Assembly: GCA_900315485.1 (NCBI GenBank)
Contig: OMZI01000018.1
Location: forward strand, 1 to 64,000
From: an uncultured Eubacteriales bacterium
Lineage (GTDB): Bacteria; Bacillota; Clostridia; Peptostreptococcales; Anaerovoracaceae
Reading direction: 5' to 3'
Length of the DNA: 64,000 bases
The notes under the pieces: generated by a model
Told to the model about the DNA's origin: nothing
Database searches by the model: none
The model's input: only the letters and a program-made list of their open reading frames with translations
Made by a program: the position numbers and the translations under genes
Part shown: one piece after another, positions 25,301-34,177 of the stretch
Numbering within the stretch: position 1 is the stretch's first letter
Layout: each line of letters opens with the position of its first letter

Positions 25301-26778
25301 TTAGCTCGGTAGCTTGCGGAGTATTCCCCGCCGGCATACTCTTCTTCATCATAACCCCCGTACATATATTTTATGGAATTTTCCCATCCAGGACTGTCCA
25401 GCATATTCTGGTATTTTTCTTTGTTCTTTGCTGTATTGCCGTGGATGCGCTTGCCGTTGAAATGGCCTCTCCAGCCTACGAAAAGTGTATCCGGAGTGAC
25501 TTCCAGAACGATCTCTTTTCCATGGCTGTCCTTTATGAACTGCATCTGCTCCATGTTTACTAAAGTGGCGGCAAATGCTGACGGAGTGATGGCGTCGACA
25601 AAGCTTGATACGATGTCTTTTGCCTTCTGCGCTTTAGTTCTCGGATTGAAAACAATGTTCACATTTGATGTGACACCGGCAGATACATTGATCTGGACCT
25701 TACCGGACGATGAATCGTAGTTGTATGATCCATCCTTAGCAGGAATAAGGCTTCCATTGAGGTATACGAACACATCGCTGCTTTTTCTGTTCTTTATGCC
25801 CGTGCTGATCTCGAGGCCTTCGGCTGCGAAGAAATTGGAATCTTTCAGTGTCTTCTCGACAGGTTCTTCTCCGTCCAGAATCTGGACCGGGATGCTCTTT
25901 GAGAAATCCATGTCTCCGCCAATAGCATAGTTCAGCTGAACGGCAACAGGTGCCCCGTCAGGTATGCTGTGATCATTCTTAGGGGAATCCACAGCCTTTT
26001 TAGGGATATACAGGATACCCTTTCTGTATTTCCATCCGCTGATCATTTCTGCGTAGTCATTGTTATAGCCTACCTGCAGGTCGAACGCCCTGAAATTGTC
26101 ATTGAAAAGGTTGACGTTCGGGATGGCAAGGTAATACTTGCAGGAAGGATCAACATCATAAAGAGGCATCTCGTATACAAGGCCTGCGATAAAGTTCTTC
26201 TCCGTTACCTTGAAATCCCCCTGCGGTTTTACGTTATATGTGGCTATACCTTTGGCCGCCGCTTTGATGTTATAGAAGCATGTCATGTCCATCTCGGACA
26301 CACTGACAAGATCCGGATCCGCATATTTGGCTACGTAAAGCGGATCATATGCGAGGTAATCGCCCTTTGTTGCGTTGAAGGCGATGTCCTCGGTCTCCGG
26401 TTTTTCCGTCTCGGGTGTTTCTTCCTGTATTTCCTCCAGGATGACCTGTTTATCAGGGGCTTCCGATTCTTCAAGCTTATCTTTCGCTACAGAGCTTTCC
26501 TCAGCAGCATTTACATCTGATGCATCAGACTCTTCAGGAATCTGCTCGGGTGTCTCTGTTGGCTCTGTCTGCACAAAGTCCTCATCGACCTTGTCTTCCT
26601 GTTGCTCAGCATCATCGGTCGGAACTTCTTCCTCGCTCTTGGTCACCGCCTGTATCTGTTCCGTCTGCGGAGGCTCTGCCGCCTCTTCTTCCCCGAATGC
26701 CATGACGGGCATGCAGGTGCTTGCCACGCAGATGATCAGCACAAATACGAGTATTTTTATTTTCACTTTTTTCTGCAT
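22345..26778 (-). pseudogene. 5' part of a split VaFE/SpaA-type surface adhesin
   Basis: About 1478 residues of a secreted surface protein, plus a meaningless tail to the stop at 22270. The signal peptide is at residues 1-30 (FVLIICVASTCMPVMAFGEE). A Glu/Thr-rich stalk (about 31-130) follows, then a large N-terminal adhesin region (about 130-700). Several SpaA/Cna-B-type repeats come next (KEMTASPGFEIDKNV, KEVTASKGFKLDEK, REITAPYGYDVAED), then one VaFE repeat (TTVAFEKLYRTNK, DDEGQTI). A second VaFE repeat begins with VVIDTVEYRNLSPN and breaks off. No sorting signal remains. The missing end is at 1465-2802. Intact, it would be about 1900 residues and sortase-anchored. Confidence 0.88.
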
Positions 26779-26824
26779 TTTTCTGGTCTCCTTTCAAGGG
26801 ATTTTTTTCATTCTCCGAACGAAG

Positions 26825-26998
26825 CTATATCATCATGATCCCCAGAATGAACACAGGTATGCTCAGCAGTATGAGCACACCTGTGAGGATCCACGACAGT
26901 CTCGTAGCTGCCTTGTCGCTCAGGTTGAGCTGCACTCCCGTCTCATCTGTGCACATGATCACTTCATCACTCGGTTTGTAGTCTTTGGTTTTCGTCAT
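26825..26998 (-). CDS. Small membrane protein
   Basis: A 57-residue protein with a polar N-terminal half (MTKTKDYKPSDEVIMCTDET) and one C-terminal membrane helix (LTGVLILLSIPVFILGIMMI). The start at 26998 follows GAAAGGACAGAGC; a longer reading to 27028 is possible. It lies 46 bases before the adhesin gene in the same direction, so the two may share a transcript. Small proteins of this shape are often found beside large adhesin or conjugation genes; no function is known. Confidence 0.55.
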   Translation of the reverse strand: MTKTKDYKPSDEVIMCTDETGVQLNLSDKAATRLSWILTGVLILLSIPVFILGIMMI

Positions 26999-27030
26999 GC
27001 TCTGTCCTTTCCCGCACTTTCCGGGCACAC

Positions 27031-27065
27031 AAAAAGCCCGGATCCCTGTTATCGGATCCGGGCTG
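27031..27065 (-). terminator. Terminator downstream of parB
   Basis: AGCCCGGATCC pairs with GGATCCGGGCT around a short loop and is followed by TTTTTGTG on the minus strand. It lies between parB and the small membrane protein gene. Confidence 0.85.
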
Positions 27066-27210
27066 CAGCCGGCTCTTTGTAGTGCGCTTTATTTATTTAA
27101 TTATATATCTCTCTTCTTCGGGTAGTAACAGGTAGTTACTCAGGAGGGGTTACAGGGGAGGATGCGTAAACAAATGTGTCCACATTGAAAATGTCCTTCA
27201 CTAATCTGCA

Positions 27211-28299
27211 TCATCTCGCATCGTCTCTCTCCCGTTGCTTCTGCCTGTGCCTCGCATAGTATTCCATCGCAGCAGCAACATAATCCTCTCGTTTTGACAC
27301 CGGGAGATCAGGCGGGAATAGTCCGCTGAATCTTTCCGACCTGAGGACGATCCGCTCCTTCTGGTTTCCCTTCTGCTCCATCATTATTGCTTCGATCGCC
27401 TCAGGAGTGAGTTTTTGCTCGTCATAAAGCTTTCTCATTCTCTTGGCCTGTTCATGCGTCGGTGTGCATTGCTCCATCTCGATGGCTTCAAGTACATCAC
27501 GCTGCCTTGGTCCGAGATATGAAAGTTCTACTGCTGGTCTGATGCCGATCTTTCCCTCATCGACCAAATCGAGCAACCCGGGGATAAGCTCGGTGAGACG
27601 GATATATCGCTGTATTTGCGACTTACTCTCCCCTGCATTCATAGCAACAATATCTCGAGACTTCATTCCTTCAGGCAAGTGCCCCAGTGGGGCACCGTGA
27701 TCATGCTTCCTTGAATTCGCGGTCCCTAGATTCCCAACGTATTCATCAGATAACCCATACGAGTTGATCAGATGCTCCCTTGCCTTTTCAAGCTGCGGTC
27801 CGACAGGCACTCCGCCGAAGTTTCTGCCCTTCTTCTGATTCTCTACCATTCTGGAGACAAGCAACTTCATGGCGTCGAGCCTCATCTTATACGCAAATGC
27901 TTTCTCGGATGGAAGTATGGTGGATCTCTGGAAATTACTCTCCGTCATCAGGATGGTTGCCTGCTCTTTTGAGAGTTCTGCAATCTCACACCTGAGAGTG
28001 TCCATGCCGAGAAGCTCGCATGCCCGCTTACGTCTGTGCCCGGAGATCAGTTCATATCTTCCGTCTTTCTTTTTTCTCACCATACAAGGAGTGAGTACTC
28101 CCTGCGCACGGATGCTCTCTATGAGATTCAGCATGTCTTCGTCATCTCTTACCTTGAAGGGATGATCCGGGAACGGATCTATCTCGCTAAGAGGTATCTC
28201 GTGGATGCGCTTCAGTCTGGCATCATCACGCTCCTCCTGTGATGAGAATAGCTCATCGAGTGATGGCAGCTTTATCTCGTTTCCTGCTTCTTTCGGCAT
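27211..28299 (-). CDS. parB: ParB-family partition protein
   Basis: A 362-residue DNA-binding partition protein. The N-terminal ParB/Srx domain has LSEIDPFPDHPFKVRDDEDM, IRAQGVLTPCMVRK and GRYELISGHRRKRACELLGM (about residues 35-105). The central helix-turn-helix domain follows (VGNLGTANSRKH, then RYIRLTELIPGLLDLVDEGK). The C-terminus is basic. The start follows AGGAGGTGATCGCGG and overlaps the 3' end of parA by 47 bases. Together with ParA it would stabilise a plasmid or excised integrative element. It is longer than chromosomal Spo0J and of the element type. Confidence 0.92.
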   Translation of the reverse strand: MPKEAGNEIKLPSLDELFSSQEERDDARLKRIHEIPLSEIDPFPDHPFKVRDDEDMLNLIESIRAQGVLTPCMVRKKKDGRYELISGHRRKRACELLGMDTLRCEIAELSKEQATILMTESNFQRSTILPSEKAFAYKMRLDAMKLLVSRMVENQKKGRNFGGVPVGPQLEKAREHLINSYGLSDEYVGNLGTANSRKHDHGAPLGHLPEGMKSRDIVAMNAGESKSQIQRYIRLTELIPGLLDLVDEGKIGIRPAVELSYLGPRQRDVLEAIEMEQCTPTHEQAKRMRKLYDEQKLTPEAIEAIMMEQKGNQKERIVLRSERFSGLFPPDLPVSKREDYVAAAMEYYARHRQKQRERDDAR

Positions 28300-29071
28300 C
28301 CGCGATCACCTCCTTTGTCAGTGCCTCATATCCTTTTGTCGCTCTGCTCTGAGAATCATATTTGAAAAGGCTCATTCCTGTCTTGCTTGCCTCTGCAGCT
28401 CTCACCGCTACAGGGATCTGTGTATCAAATATCCGTATATTCATCCCGTAGTTGGATCTGATGGCGCTGATCACATCTCTGGCGAGGTTCGTTCTCCCAT
28501 CCACCAGCGTCATCACTATGCCGTCGATCTTTAGGTCCTCGTTGGTATGGCTCCTGACCATGTCTATACTTCTCAGAAGCTGTGTCATTCCCTTTGCCGG
28601 AAGGTACTGCGCCTGGACTGGTATGATAACACTGTCAGCAGCTGTAAGAGCGTTGATGGTCAGCATACCGAGTGAAGGCATGCAATCGATGAGTATATAG
28701 TCATAATCCCTTTTGACTTCCTTCAGAAGATTGTCCAGCACCTTCTCGCGGCTCATGGCATTCACCAGTCTCGTCTCCATGGATGACAGATCCATATTGG
28801 AAGGTATAAGGTCGAAGCCCTCGCTGTGGCTGACGATACTGCCCTTAACATCGGGCTTATAGTTCTCGGTAGCCATATACATCAGGCTGCCAAGCGACTT
28901 CTCCACTGCTTCAGAATCGATCCCGGCTGAGCATGTGAGATCGCTTTGCGGATCTGAATCTACGAGGAGCACTTTTCTGCCCTCCCTTGCCAGTCCAGCG
29001 CCGAGGTTCAGCGCTGTGGTCGTTTTGCCGACCCCGCCTTTCTGGTTACATACTGCGATCACCTTCGACAT
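28253..29071 (-). CDS. parA: ParA-family partition ATPase
   Basis: A 272-residue Walker-type ATPase. The deviant Walker A motif is NQKGGVGKTTTALNLG near the start, followed by KVLLVDSDPQSDLTCSAG and YILIDCMPSLGMLTINAL (Walker B region). It lacks an N-terminal DNA-binding domain, so it belongs to the type Ib/Soj class. The ATG follows GGGAGGTTAGTGG and overlaps the preceding gene's end by 26 bases. It forms an operon with the upstream 176-residue protein and parB. Confidence 0.94.
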   Translation of the reverse strand: MSKVIAVCNQKGGVGKTTTALNLGAGLAREGRKVLLVDSDPQSDLTCSAGIDSEAVEKSLGSLMYMATENYKPDVKGSIVSHSEGFDLIPSNMDLSSMETRLVNAMSREKVLDNLLKEVKRDYDYILIDCMPSLGMLTINALTAADSVIIPVQAQYLPAKGMTQLLRSIDMVRSHTNEDLKIDGIVMTLVDGRTNLARDVISAIRSNYGMNIRIFDTQIPVAVRAAEASKTGMSLFKYDSQSRATKGYEALTKEVIADAERSRKRDKAAITR

Positions 29072-29576
29072 CCACTAACCTCCCGTTCACTACCTTCATG
29101 CCCTCCGTCGGACTTCTGTATTCATCGAGCCAGTTGTCCGCTACGAACCAGTCAATCTCATCGCTCTGCAGAAACGCGTCCATGAAGTCATCATAAGCTC
29201 CTTCATAGTAGGCCTTGCAAAGCTCCAGAAGATCGAGCATGTCCGCTGCGGTCCTTTTCGCATTGGAGAGAAATACCGCCTGCAGCATACCAGCTGCTTC
29301 TTCTGACTCCACATCTTCCAGCATTCTGATAAGCTGTTTGATAGAGATGATATTCAGTCCGTCCACCGCAGCCAAGAAGCTTTCAGCTGCCTTTTCCGCC
29401 AGACATGCGACTGTCTCTGAGGCCAGAGCTTCAGACGGACTCATGTCGCAATCGTATTTCGGGTCTGCTTCGATATCCTCAATGCTCATATACAGTTCCT
29501 TCTCCTTCATCGCTTCCTCCAGACTCTTCTCCGGCTTCTCATTGATTACTTTCCTGATTCTTATTGACTTGATCAT
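29046..29576 (-). CDS. Hypothetical protein leading the parAB operon
   Basis: A 176-residue acidic, helical protein with no recognised domain. The N-terminus is basic (MIKSIRIRKVINEKPEKS); the rest is rich in Glu and Ala (EKAAESFLAAVDGLNIISIK, EEAAGMLQAVFLSNAKRT). The ending, DEYRSPTEGMKVVNGRLVDV, reads as a small folded tail. It is the first gene of the operon and overlaps parA, which suggests a tie to partition or replication control. No DNA-binding motif is obvious. Confidence 0.6.
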   Translation of the reverse strand: MIKSIRIRKVINEKPEKSLEEAMKEKELYMSIEDIEADPKYDCDMSPSEALASETVACLAEKAAESFLAAVDGLNIISIKQLIRMLEDVESEEAAGMLQAVFLSNAKRTAADMLDLLELCKAYYEGAYDDFMDAFLQSDEIDWFVADNWLDEYRSPTEGMKVVNGRLVDVEGDRSM

Positions 29577-29674
29577 AATGTTCCATTCCTTCCTCCGGAC
29601 TTTGCCGGCTGCAAATTAAAACTCCGCGCCTCATTGCACGGAGCTATGTAATTTGCAGAAGAGAACACCTTCTG

Positions 29675-29815
29675 TCAGTCTACGAATTTGATCAGGAGTT
29701 CATCAACCGCGTCGGTATATCTGCCCTCTGCCAAGAGAGAATTCTTGAGTTCGACAAGTGCCATCACGATGATCCTTACTTCATCATATGTGAATCTATA
29801 CTTCGGCCTGAACAT
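29675..29815 (-). CDS. Small conserved element protein, 46 residues
   Basis: A short reading frame: MFRPKYRFTYDEVRIIVMAL, then a leucine-rich helix and AEGRYTDAVDELLIKFVD. A strong ribosome site (AAGGAGGTGCGCC) precedes the ATG. Very similar small proteins occur in clostridial integrative elements of the Tn916/CTn type, as far as I recall, with a conserved FTYDE start and GRYTD..DELL end. The function is unknown; the alternating helix pattern suggests a small regulator. It is upstream of the parAB operon, separated by about 100 bases. Confidence 0.65.
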   Translation of the reverse strand: MFRPKYRFTYDEVRIIVMALVELKNSLLAEGRYTDAVDELLIKFVD

Positions 29816-30145
29816 GGCGCACCTCCTTCATACCACTTTTGTTTTAAGTCTACAGTAATGTACGGCAGCTCACAATTATGCGATTTACGGACACTGCCTC
29901 AGCCTGGTTGGAATAGTGCAAACACTTTTCTAACCACTTAATCCCGGAGTGATTTACCGCGTATTGTCAACCATACCTGCGATTTTTTGCTGTTTTTTGC
30001 GAAATCCGGCACTTCACTCCTGCCTCATTTACGGACTTTTTTGACTGGAAAACCTATGGTTGAGTACTGTTGTATGGTGTTGGATGGAGTTTAACCGATA
30101 CCGGATCAAAACGCCGTATCGCTTGAAAATGCTTGTGTTCGTTGC
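29816..30145. other. Gene-free interval between element and ssrA
   Basis: No gene seen. It holds two copies of ATTTACGGAC (about 29881 and 30030), a TTGACA box (about 29965), and an inverted repeat CGATAC/GTATCG at 30096-30121 with a nearly palindromic centre. This is where the accessory block gives way to core genes, so an attachment site could lie here; no second copy was found in the window. Confidence 0.4.
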
Positions 30146-30180
30146 AAATAAAGAGCCTCAGAGATTTCTCTCTGAGGCAG
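30146..30180 (-). terminator. Terminator of ssrA
   Basis: GCCTCAGAGA pairs with TCTCTGAGGC around a 4-base loop, then TCTTTATTT on the minus strand, ten bases after the tmRNA 3' end. Confidence 0.9.
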
Positions 30181-30187
30181 TTCGGAT

Positions 30188-30526
30188 TGGTGGAGACGGT
30201 GGGAGTCGAACCCACGTCCAAGAGTATTTCCGGAAGACTTTCTCCGAGCGCAGCCGGGTATTTGATTTTACATGATGAGCGTCACACGGCAGACTCACAT
30301 CATGCTATCCCGTAGATACTCTTACGATGCCGGGCGGTCACGCAAGAGTTTTTCTGCATAAATGATGCCGGATCCTGTGCCTGCAGACGAACTCAGGCCG
30401 ACACGCGGGGCTGAACTATGCAGCCAGTGCGAAATTGTTGTTTGTTTTAGCGTTTCTTTTTAACGGGTACTTTTTACGTGGATCACCACCACAGCTCGCT
30501 TATCCTGTCGAAACCAGTACGTCCCC
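30188..30526 (-). ncRNA. ssrA: Transfer-messenger RNA
   Basis: The 339-base RNA starts GGGGACG and ends CGTCTCC followed by ACCA; these form the tRNA-like acceptor stem. The T-arm is seen in GTGGGTTCGACTCCCAC, and the 5' part has the usual ACTGGTTTCGACAGG. The open frame at 30416-30451 encodes the proteolysis tag AKTNNNFALAA, then TAG. It rescues stalled ribosomes together with SmpB, whose gene is at 37921. Confidence 0.97.
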
Positions 30527-30561
30527 ACGAGTTACTGCAGATGTTTTTCTGTAGAATCATT

Positions 30562-30589
30562 ATTATAGTCAACTGCAGTTTTTTGTCAA
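30562..30589 (-). promoter_or_regulatory. Promoter of ssrA
   Basis: TTGACA, 16 bases, TATAAT on the minus strand, 36 bases before the tmRNA 5' end: a consensus sigma-A promoter. Confidence 0.85.
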
Positions 30590-30623
30590 GTAAATTGTCA
30601 GTTTAGTATTCGTTTAGTATTTG

Positions 30624-31586
30624 TTAGCGGAAGTCGGCGATTTCTACCCCTTCTGAACGGACGATATCTCTCAGCCTTTCCATCTCAGCCTTGTCAGGAG
30701 TTCTGAATTCAGGATGATCATACGGCACGCCGAGTGCCTCGTATTTGATCTGCCCGTATCTGTGATAAGGCAGCAGCTCCATGCGGGCATGCGGCAGATG
30801 TCTGTGCACGTACTCTGCAGATGCTCTGATGTTTTCATCGTCATCATTCACGCCGCCTATGACCGGTATCCTGATCACGATCTCAGGTCCGTGTCCGTCA
30901 TTTCCTGTCCTTCCCTCTGCATCGGCAATTTCGAATATGTCTGTGTCCTGCTGACCGAAAACCGCCAGATTTGCGATATTTTCAAGTATCCTTTCGTTGG
31001 AAACTCCTGTGTATTCCTTATGCTTCTCAGAATCGAATATCTTGAGATCCATGAATATGAGATCCATGCGCGCCAGGATGTGAGAGACCCTGTTCCAGTC
31101 GAACATACCGCACGTCTCTATGTCCATGCTGTAGCCCATGTCATAGATTTCCCTACTCATGCAGTCGAGGAACTCAGTCTGTGATGTGGCTTCTCCTCCC
31201 GAGAACGTGATGCCTCCGCCGCTGTATGAATAGAAAAGTCTGTGCTTCTGGATCTCCTTGAGCACGTCGTCAGCATCTGTCAGAGTGACCAAACGGGCCC
31301 TTGCATCCGCCGGGCATACACCGGCGCACTTTCCGCACGCGATGCACCTTTCCCGCTCAGCATTCAAATTGATCCCGATACCCTGCGGACAGGCTTCCGC
31401 ACAGGCACCGCAGCCGATACATTTCCTCTCATACCAGCCGGTTTTCGGCGTCGCGGTGAAGCCTTCAGGATTGGAGCACCATCTGCATCTGAGCGGGCAG
31501 CCCGCCATGAATATCGTTGACCTGATGCCGTCCCCGTCATTAACAGAGAACGGCTGGACCTGCATTATATAACCCTTTGCTCCCAT
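30624..31586 (-). CDS. Glycyl-radical enzyme activating protein (radical SAM)
   Basis: A 320-residue radical SAM enzyme that installs the glycyl radical on its partner encoded just upstream. The cluster motif CxxxCxxC is at C30/C34/C37 (AGCPLRCRWCSNPEG). Two ferredoxin-like 4Fe-4S sites follow (KCIGCGACAEACPQG and RCIACGKCAGVCPADA), typical of activases for non-PFL enzymes. YSGGGITFSGGEA is the SAM-binding GGE motif. The ATG is 23 bases after the stop of the glycyl-radical enzyme, so the pair forms an operon. Confidence 0.93.
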   Translation of the reverse strand: MGAKGYIMQVQPFSVNDGDGIRSTIFMAGCPLRCRWCSNPEGFTATPKTGWYERKCIGCGACAEACPQGIGINLNAERERCIACGKCAGVCPADARARLVTLTDADDVLKEIQKHRLFYSYSGGGITFSGGEATSQTEFLDCMSREIYDMGYSMDIETCGMFDWNRVSHILARMDLIFMDLKIFDSEKHKEYTGVSNERILENIANLAVFGQQDTDIFEIADAEGRTGNDGHGPEIVIRIPVIGGVNDDDENIRASAEYVHRHLPHARMELLPYHRYGQIKYEALGVPYDHPEFRTPDKAEMERLRDIVRSEGVEIADFR

Positions 31587-31609
31587 GCCGTTCTCTCCTT
31601 CTGATCTGA

Positions 31610-33982
31610 TTAAAATTCTGTGTGTGCGTTTCTCGCCATGATGGAATCCTGCATCTCCTTCGACAGGTTGGTGAACTGTGCGCTGTATCCTGCGACTCTC
31701 ACCAGCAGGCTCCTGTACTTCTCAGGATGCGCCTGTGCATCCCTGAGAACTTCGTTGGATATCGTGTTGAACTGAACGTGGAACCCGCCGAGGGCAAAAT
31801 AGCTCTGCAGCATGGCTCCGAGGTTCGCTCTTCCTCTCTTCGTGGCCACGAGGTCGTGGTTCAGTCTGAGGTTGAGAAGTGTTCCTCCGCTGTGGATGTC
31901 GTGCTTTACCTTGGCTGCACTTCTCAGTGCGGCAAGGCATGTCGACTTGTCACTTCCGGTGTACGGTGATACTCCTTCATTGATCGGATCCTTCGCATGG
32001 CGGCCTTCAGGTGTGGCTCCGAGGACTTTGCCCGTAGGCAGGTAGTTCGAGATGCCCATGAAGGCTGTCACGAAGTGGTTTCCGTATATATCGTCATATT
32101 TAGTAACTTCATCGTAGAAGAAGTCTGCGAGGTCTCTTGCGATCGAGTCGACATAGTCGATGTCGTTGCCGTACTTAGGGCATGCGAGTGCAAGCTCTCT
32201 GAGGTCCTCATAGCCTTCCCAGTTATTGTCGATCGCATCGATGATGTCTGCCAGAGTGCACTTCTTCTCTTCGAAGACGAGCTTCTGAATGACTGCAAGC
32301 GAGTTGGCTGTTACCGAGAGGCCGACGCCTGTGAATACAGGGCCGATATTGTACTTTGCTCCTCCGTCGACGAGGTCCTTTCCGTTCTTCATGCAGTACT
32401 CGTTGCATGCGGACATGAACGGTCTGTGTCCGATCTCCTTATGGATCTGCTGGGCAGTGCACAGGCTGATGACACCGTGCCTTACGAGATATCTGAACTG
32501 CTTCTTCCATGCTTCGAGGATCTCATCCATCGACTCAAAGGTCTTCGGATCCTTCTCAGGGAGAGATACCTGCTCTCCGCTCAGACGGCTGCATCCTCTG
32601 TTAAGTGCGAATTCGAGAGCCGCCGCAAAACTGATGCTTGCCGCCGAAGTCCACTCGAAGGTTTTGCGTGAGTGAGGAACTACGCATCCGCAGTTGTTCC
32701 AGTCTCTTGCATCCTTCGGTTCATATCCGAGGTTGGAAAGCATCTGGTATCCGGTGCGGTCGCCGTGGATAGCCGGGAATCCGCATCCTGTGGATACGAG
32801 TTCGGTAACTGCCTCCATGAATTCAGGCGGGCAGTCCGGATGGATCCTGCAGCTGAGTGTAGGCTGGTGGGTCATGCACTCTCTTGTCGCCTGGATCGCC
32901 ATGAAGGATACTTCGTTGGTGGCATCGGATCCGTCGACCTTCGTGCCGCCTACCGTGAGGTTCTCGAAGTTGGTATAGCCCGCGAAGAAGCTGGCCGTGT
33001 TCTTGGAGATGGTCCATGCCCATTCGCTGTACTTGAGCCACAGGCACTCAACGAGCTCGAGAGCTGCGTCGTAATCTATGAGGCCTGCTTCTTTGTCCGC
33101 CTTGTAATACGGATACATATACTGGTCGAATCTGCCCGGGTTCCATGCAAGAGGATTCTCAGCGATGATGCCTCCGAGCTGGACGAACCATACGAACTGA
33201 ACAGCTTCTCTGAATGACTTAGGCGGCTGCTCAGGGATCCTTGAGCATACGTCAGCGATCTCCTCGAGCTCTTTCTTCCTTACAGGGTCAGTCTCCTCAG
33301 CCGCCATCTCTGCAGCCTTTGCAGAATAACGTCTTCCGAGTGTGATCATCGCATCAGCTATCAGCACCATCGACTTGTAGAAGTTGATCTTTTCCTTCTC
33401 TGCAGGGATCGCTTCGTCGAGCTCTGCCATGTATGCCTCAGCCTCAGCTTTGATCCCGCCGTACCCCTTAGGCAGAAGGACGTCTATATAGTCTGCCGAA
33501 ATCTCGCCGATTCCGTTGCGCCACTTGGAGTCAGTATCGAGGAATCCGGTGTCCACGCCGATCTTCTTTGTTGCCTCGGAAGTCCTTGCCAGGAATGCCT
33601 CCTCAATAGACTTGCCCTTCCAGTAAGGGAATATGTTCTTCCTGATGAACTCAGTCTGCTCAGGTGTCACATCATAAGGATCCTGTCCTCTCTCAGGGAA
33701 AGTGTCGATCTCATCGTTGATCCAGAGCCATCCGAATTCAGGAGTAAGGATCGCGCACTTGCGGTACTCACCGCTCGTTCCTACGATAAGCTCACCCTCC
33801 CAGATGTTTACCGACAGCTCATGGCATGTATCATTGAAAGCCTGCGCAACTCTCAGAATGTGCGGCTGCCCTTCAGTCCTCTGGAAGGACCTGGTGTAGC
33901 TCCACGCACGCTCATACGAGATATGCGGTTTGGTGTTTACGTAGTTCTGTCTTATCTTCTCAACTCTTGGTGTGATAGGCAT
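31610..33982 (-). CDS. Glycyl-radical enzyme of unassigned specificity
   Basis: A 790-residue enzyme of the PFL-like superfamily. The glycyl-radical loop is VRVAGYSAQF with G765. The active-site cysteine loop reads NCGCVVP (C431/C433). In glycerol, propanediol, choline and hydroxyproline dehydratases this loop is GCVE, with a catalytic glutamate two residues after the cysteine; here that place is V435. It also differs from the CC pair of pyruvate formate-lyase. Overall it is nearest to the PFL2/dehydratase branch. The reaction cannot be named. Its activase follows directly; no microcompartment or shell genes are nearby. Confidence 0.9.
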   Translation of the reverse strand: MPITPRVEKIRQNYVNTKPHISYERAWSYTRSFQRTEGQPHILRVAQAFNDTCHELSVNIWEGELIVGTSGEYRKCAILTPEFGWLWINDEIDTFPERGQDPYDVTPEQTEFIRKNIFPYWKGKSIEEAFLARTSEATKKIGVDTGFLDTDSKWRNGIGEISADYIDVLLPKGYGGIKAEAEAYMAELDEAIPAEKEKINFYKSMVLIADAMITLGRRYSAKAAEMAAEETDPVRKKELEEIADVCSRIPEQPPKSFREAVQFVWFVQLGGIIAENPLAWNPGRFDQYMYPYYKADKEAGLIDYDAALELVECLWLKYSEWAWTISKNTASFFAGYTNFENLTVGGTKVDGSDATNEVSFMAIQATRECMTHQPTLSCRIHPDCPPEFMEAVTELVSTGCGFPAIHGDRTGYQMLSNLGYEPKDARDWNNCGCVVPHSRKTFEWTSAASISFAAALEFALNRGCSRLSGEQVSLPEKDPKTFESMDEILEAWKKQFRYLVRHGVISLCTAQQIHKEIGHRPFMSACNEYCMKNGKDLVDGGAKYNIGPVFTGVGLSVTANSLAVIQKLVFEEKKCTLADIIDAIDNNWEGYEDLRELALACPKYGNDIDYVDSIARDLADFFYDEVTKYDDIYGNHFVTAFMGISNYLPTGKVLGATPEGRHAKDPINEGVSPYTGSDKSTCLAALRSAAKVKHDIHSGGTLLNLRLNHDLVATKRGRANLGAMLQSYFALGGFHVQFNTISNEVLRDAQAHPEKYRSLLVRVAGYSAQFTNLSKEMQDSIMARNAHTEF

Positions 33983-34131
33983 GATTTCCCTCTCTTATCT
34001 GACATGCATTTTGCCCGATTATGCGCCTTCCTGTTATCAGCACAATAATCTGGTTAAAGCTCAGTATCTGCATGGTTCTCTTCGTCCCATAATCTCCACA
34101 ATTTTACTTCATGCCGGTTGACAATTCAACG

Positions 34132-34160
34132 AAAAAAGGCGGAAGGTCAAGCCTTCCGCC
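34132..34160 (-). terminator. Terminator after pncB
   Basis: GGCGGAAGG pairs with CCTTCCGCC around 5 bases, then TTTTTTCG on the minus strand. Confidence 0.92.
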
Positions 34161-34177
34161 GATTAATTATTTACTTA

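Noticed and set aside
27067-27210. parS sites near parAB
   Set aside because: An inverted repeat GTAAC/GTTAC is present, but nothing like the TGTTTCACGTGAAACA consensus was seen; element ParB sites vary too much to call.
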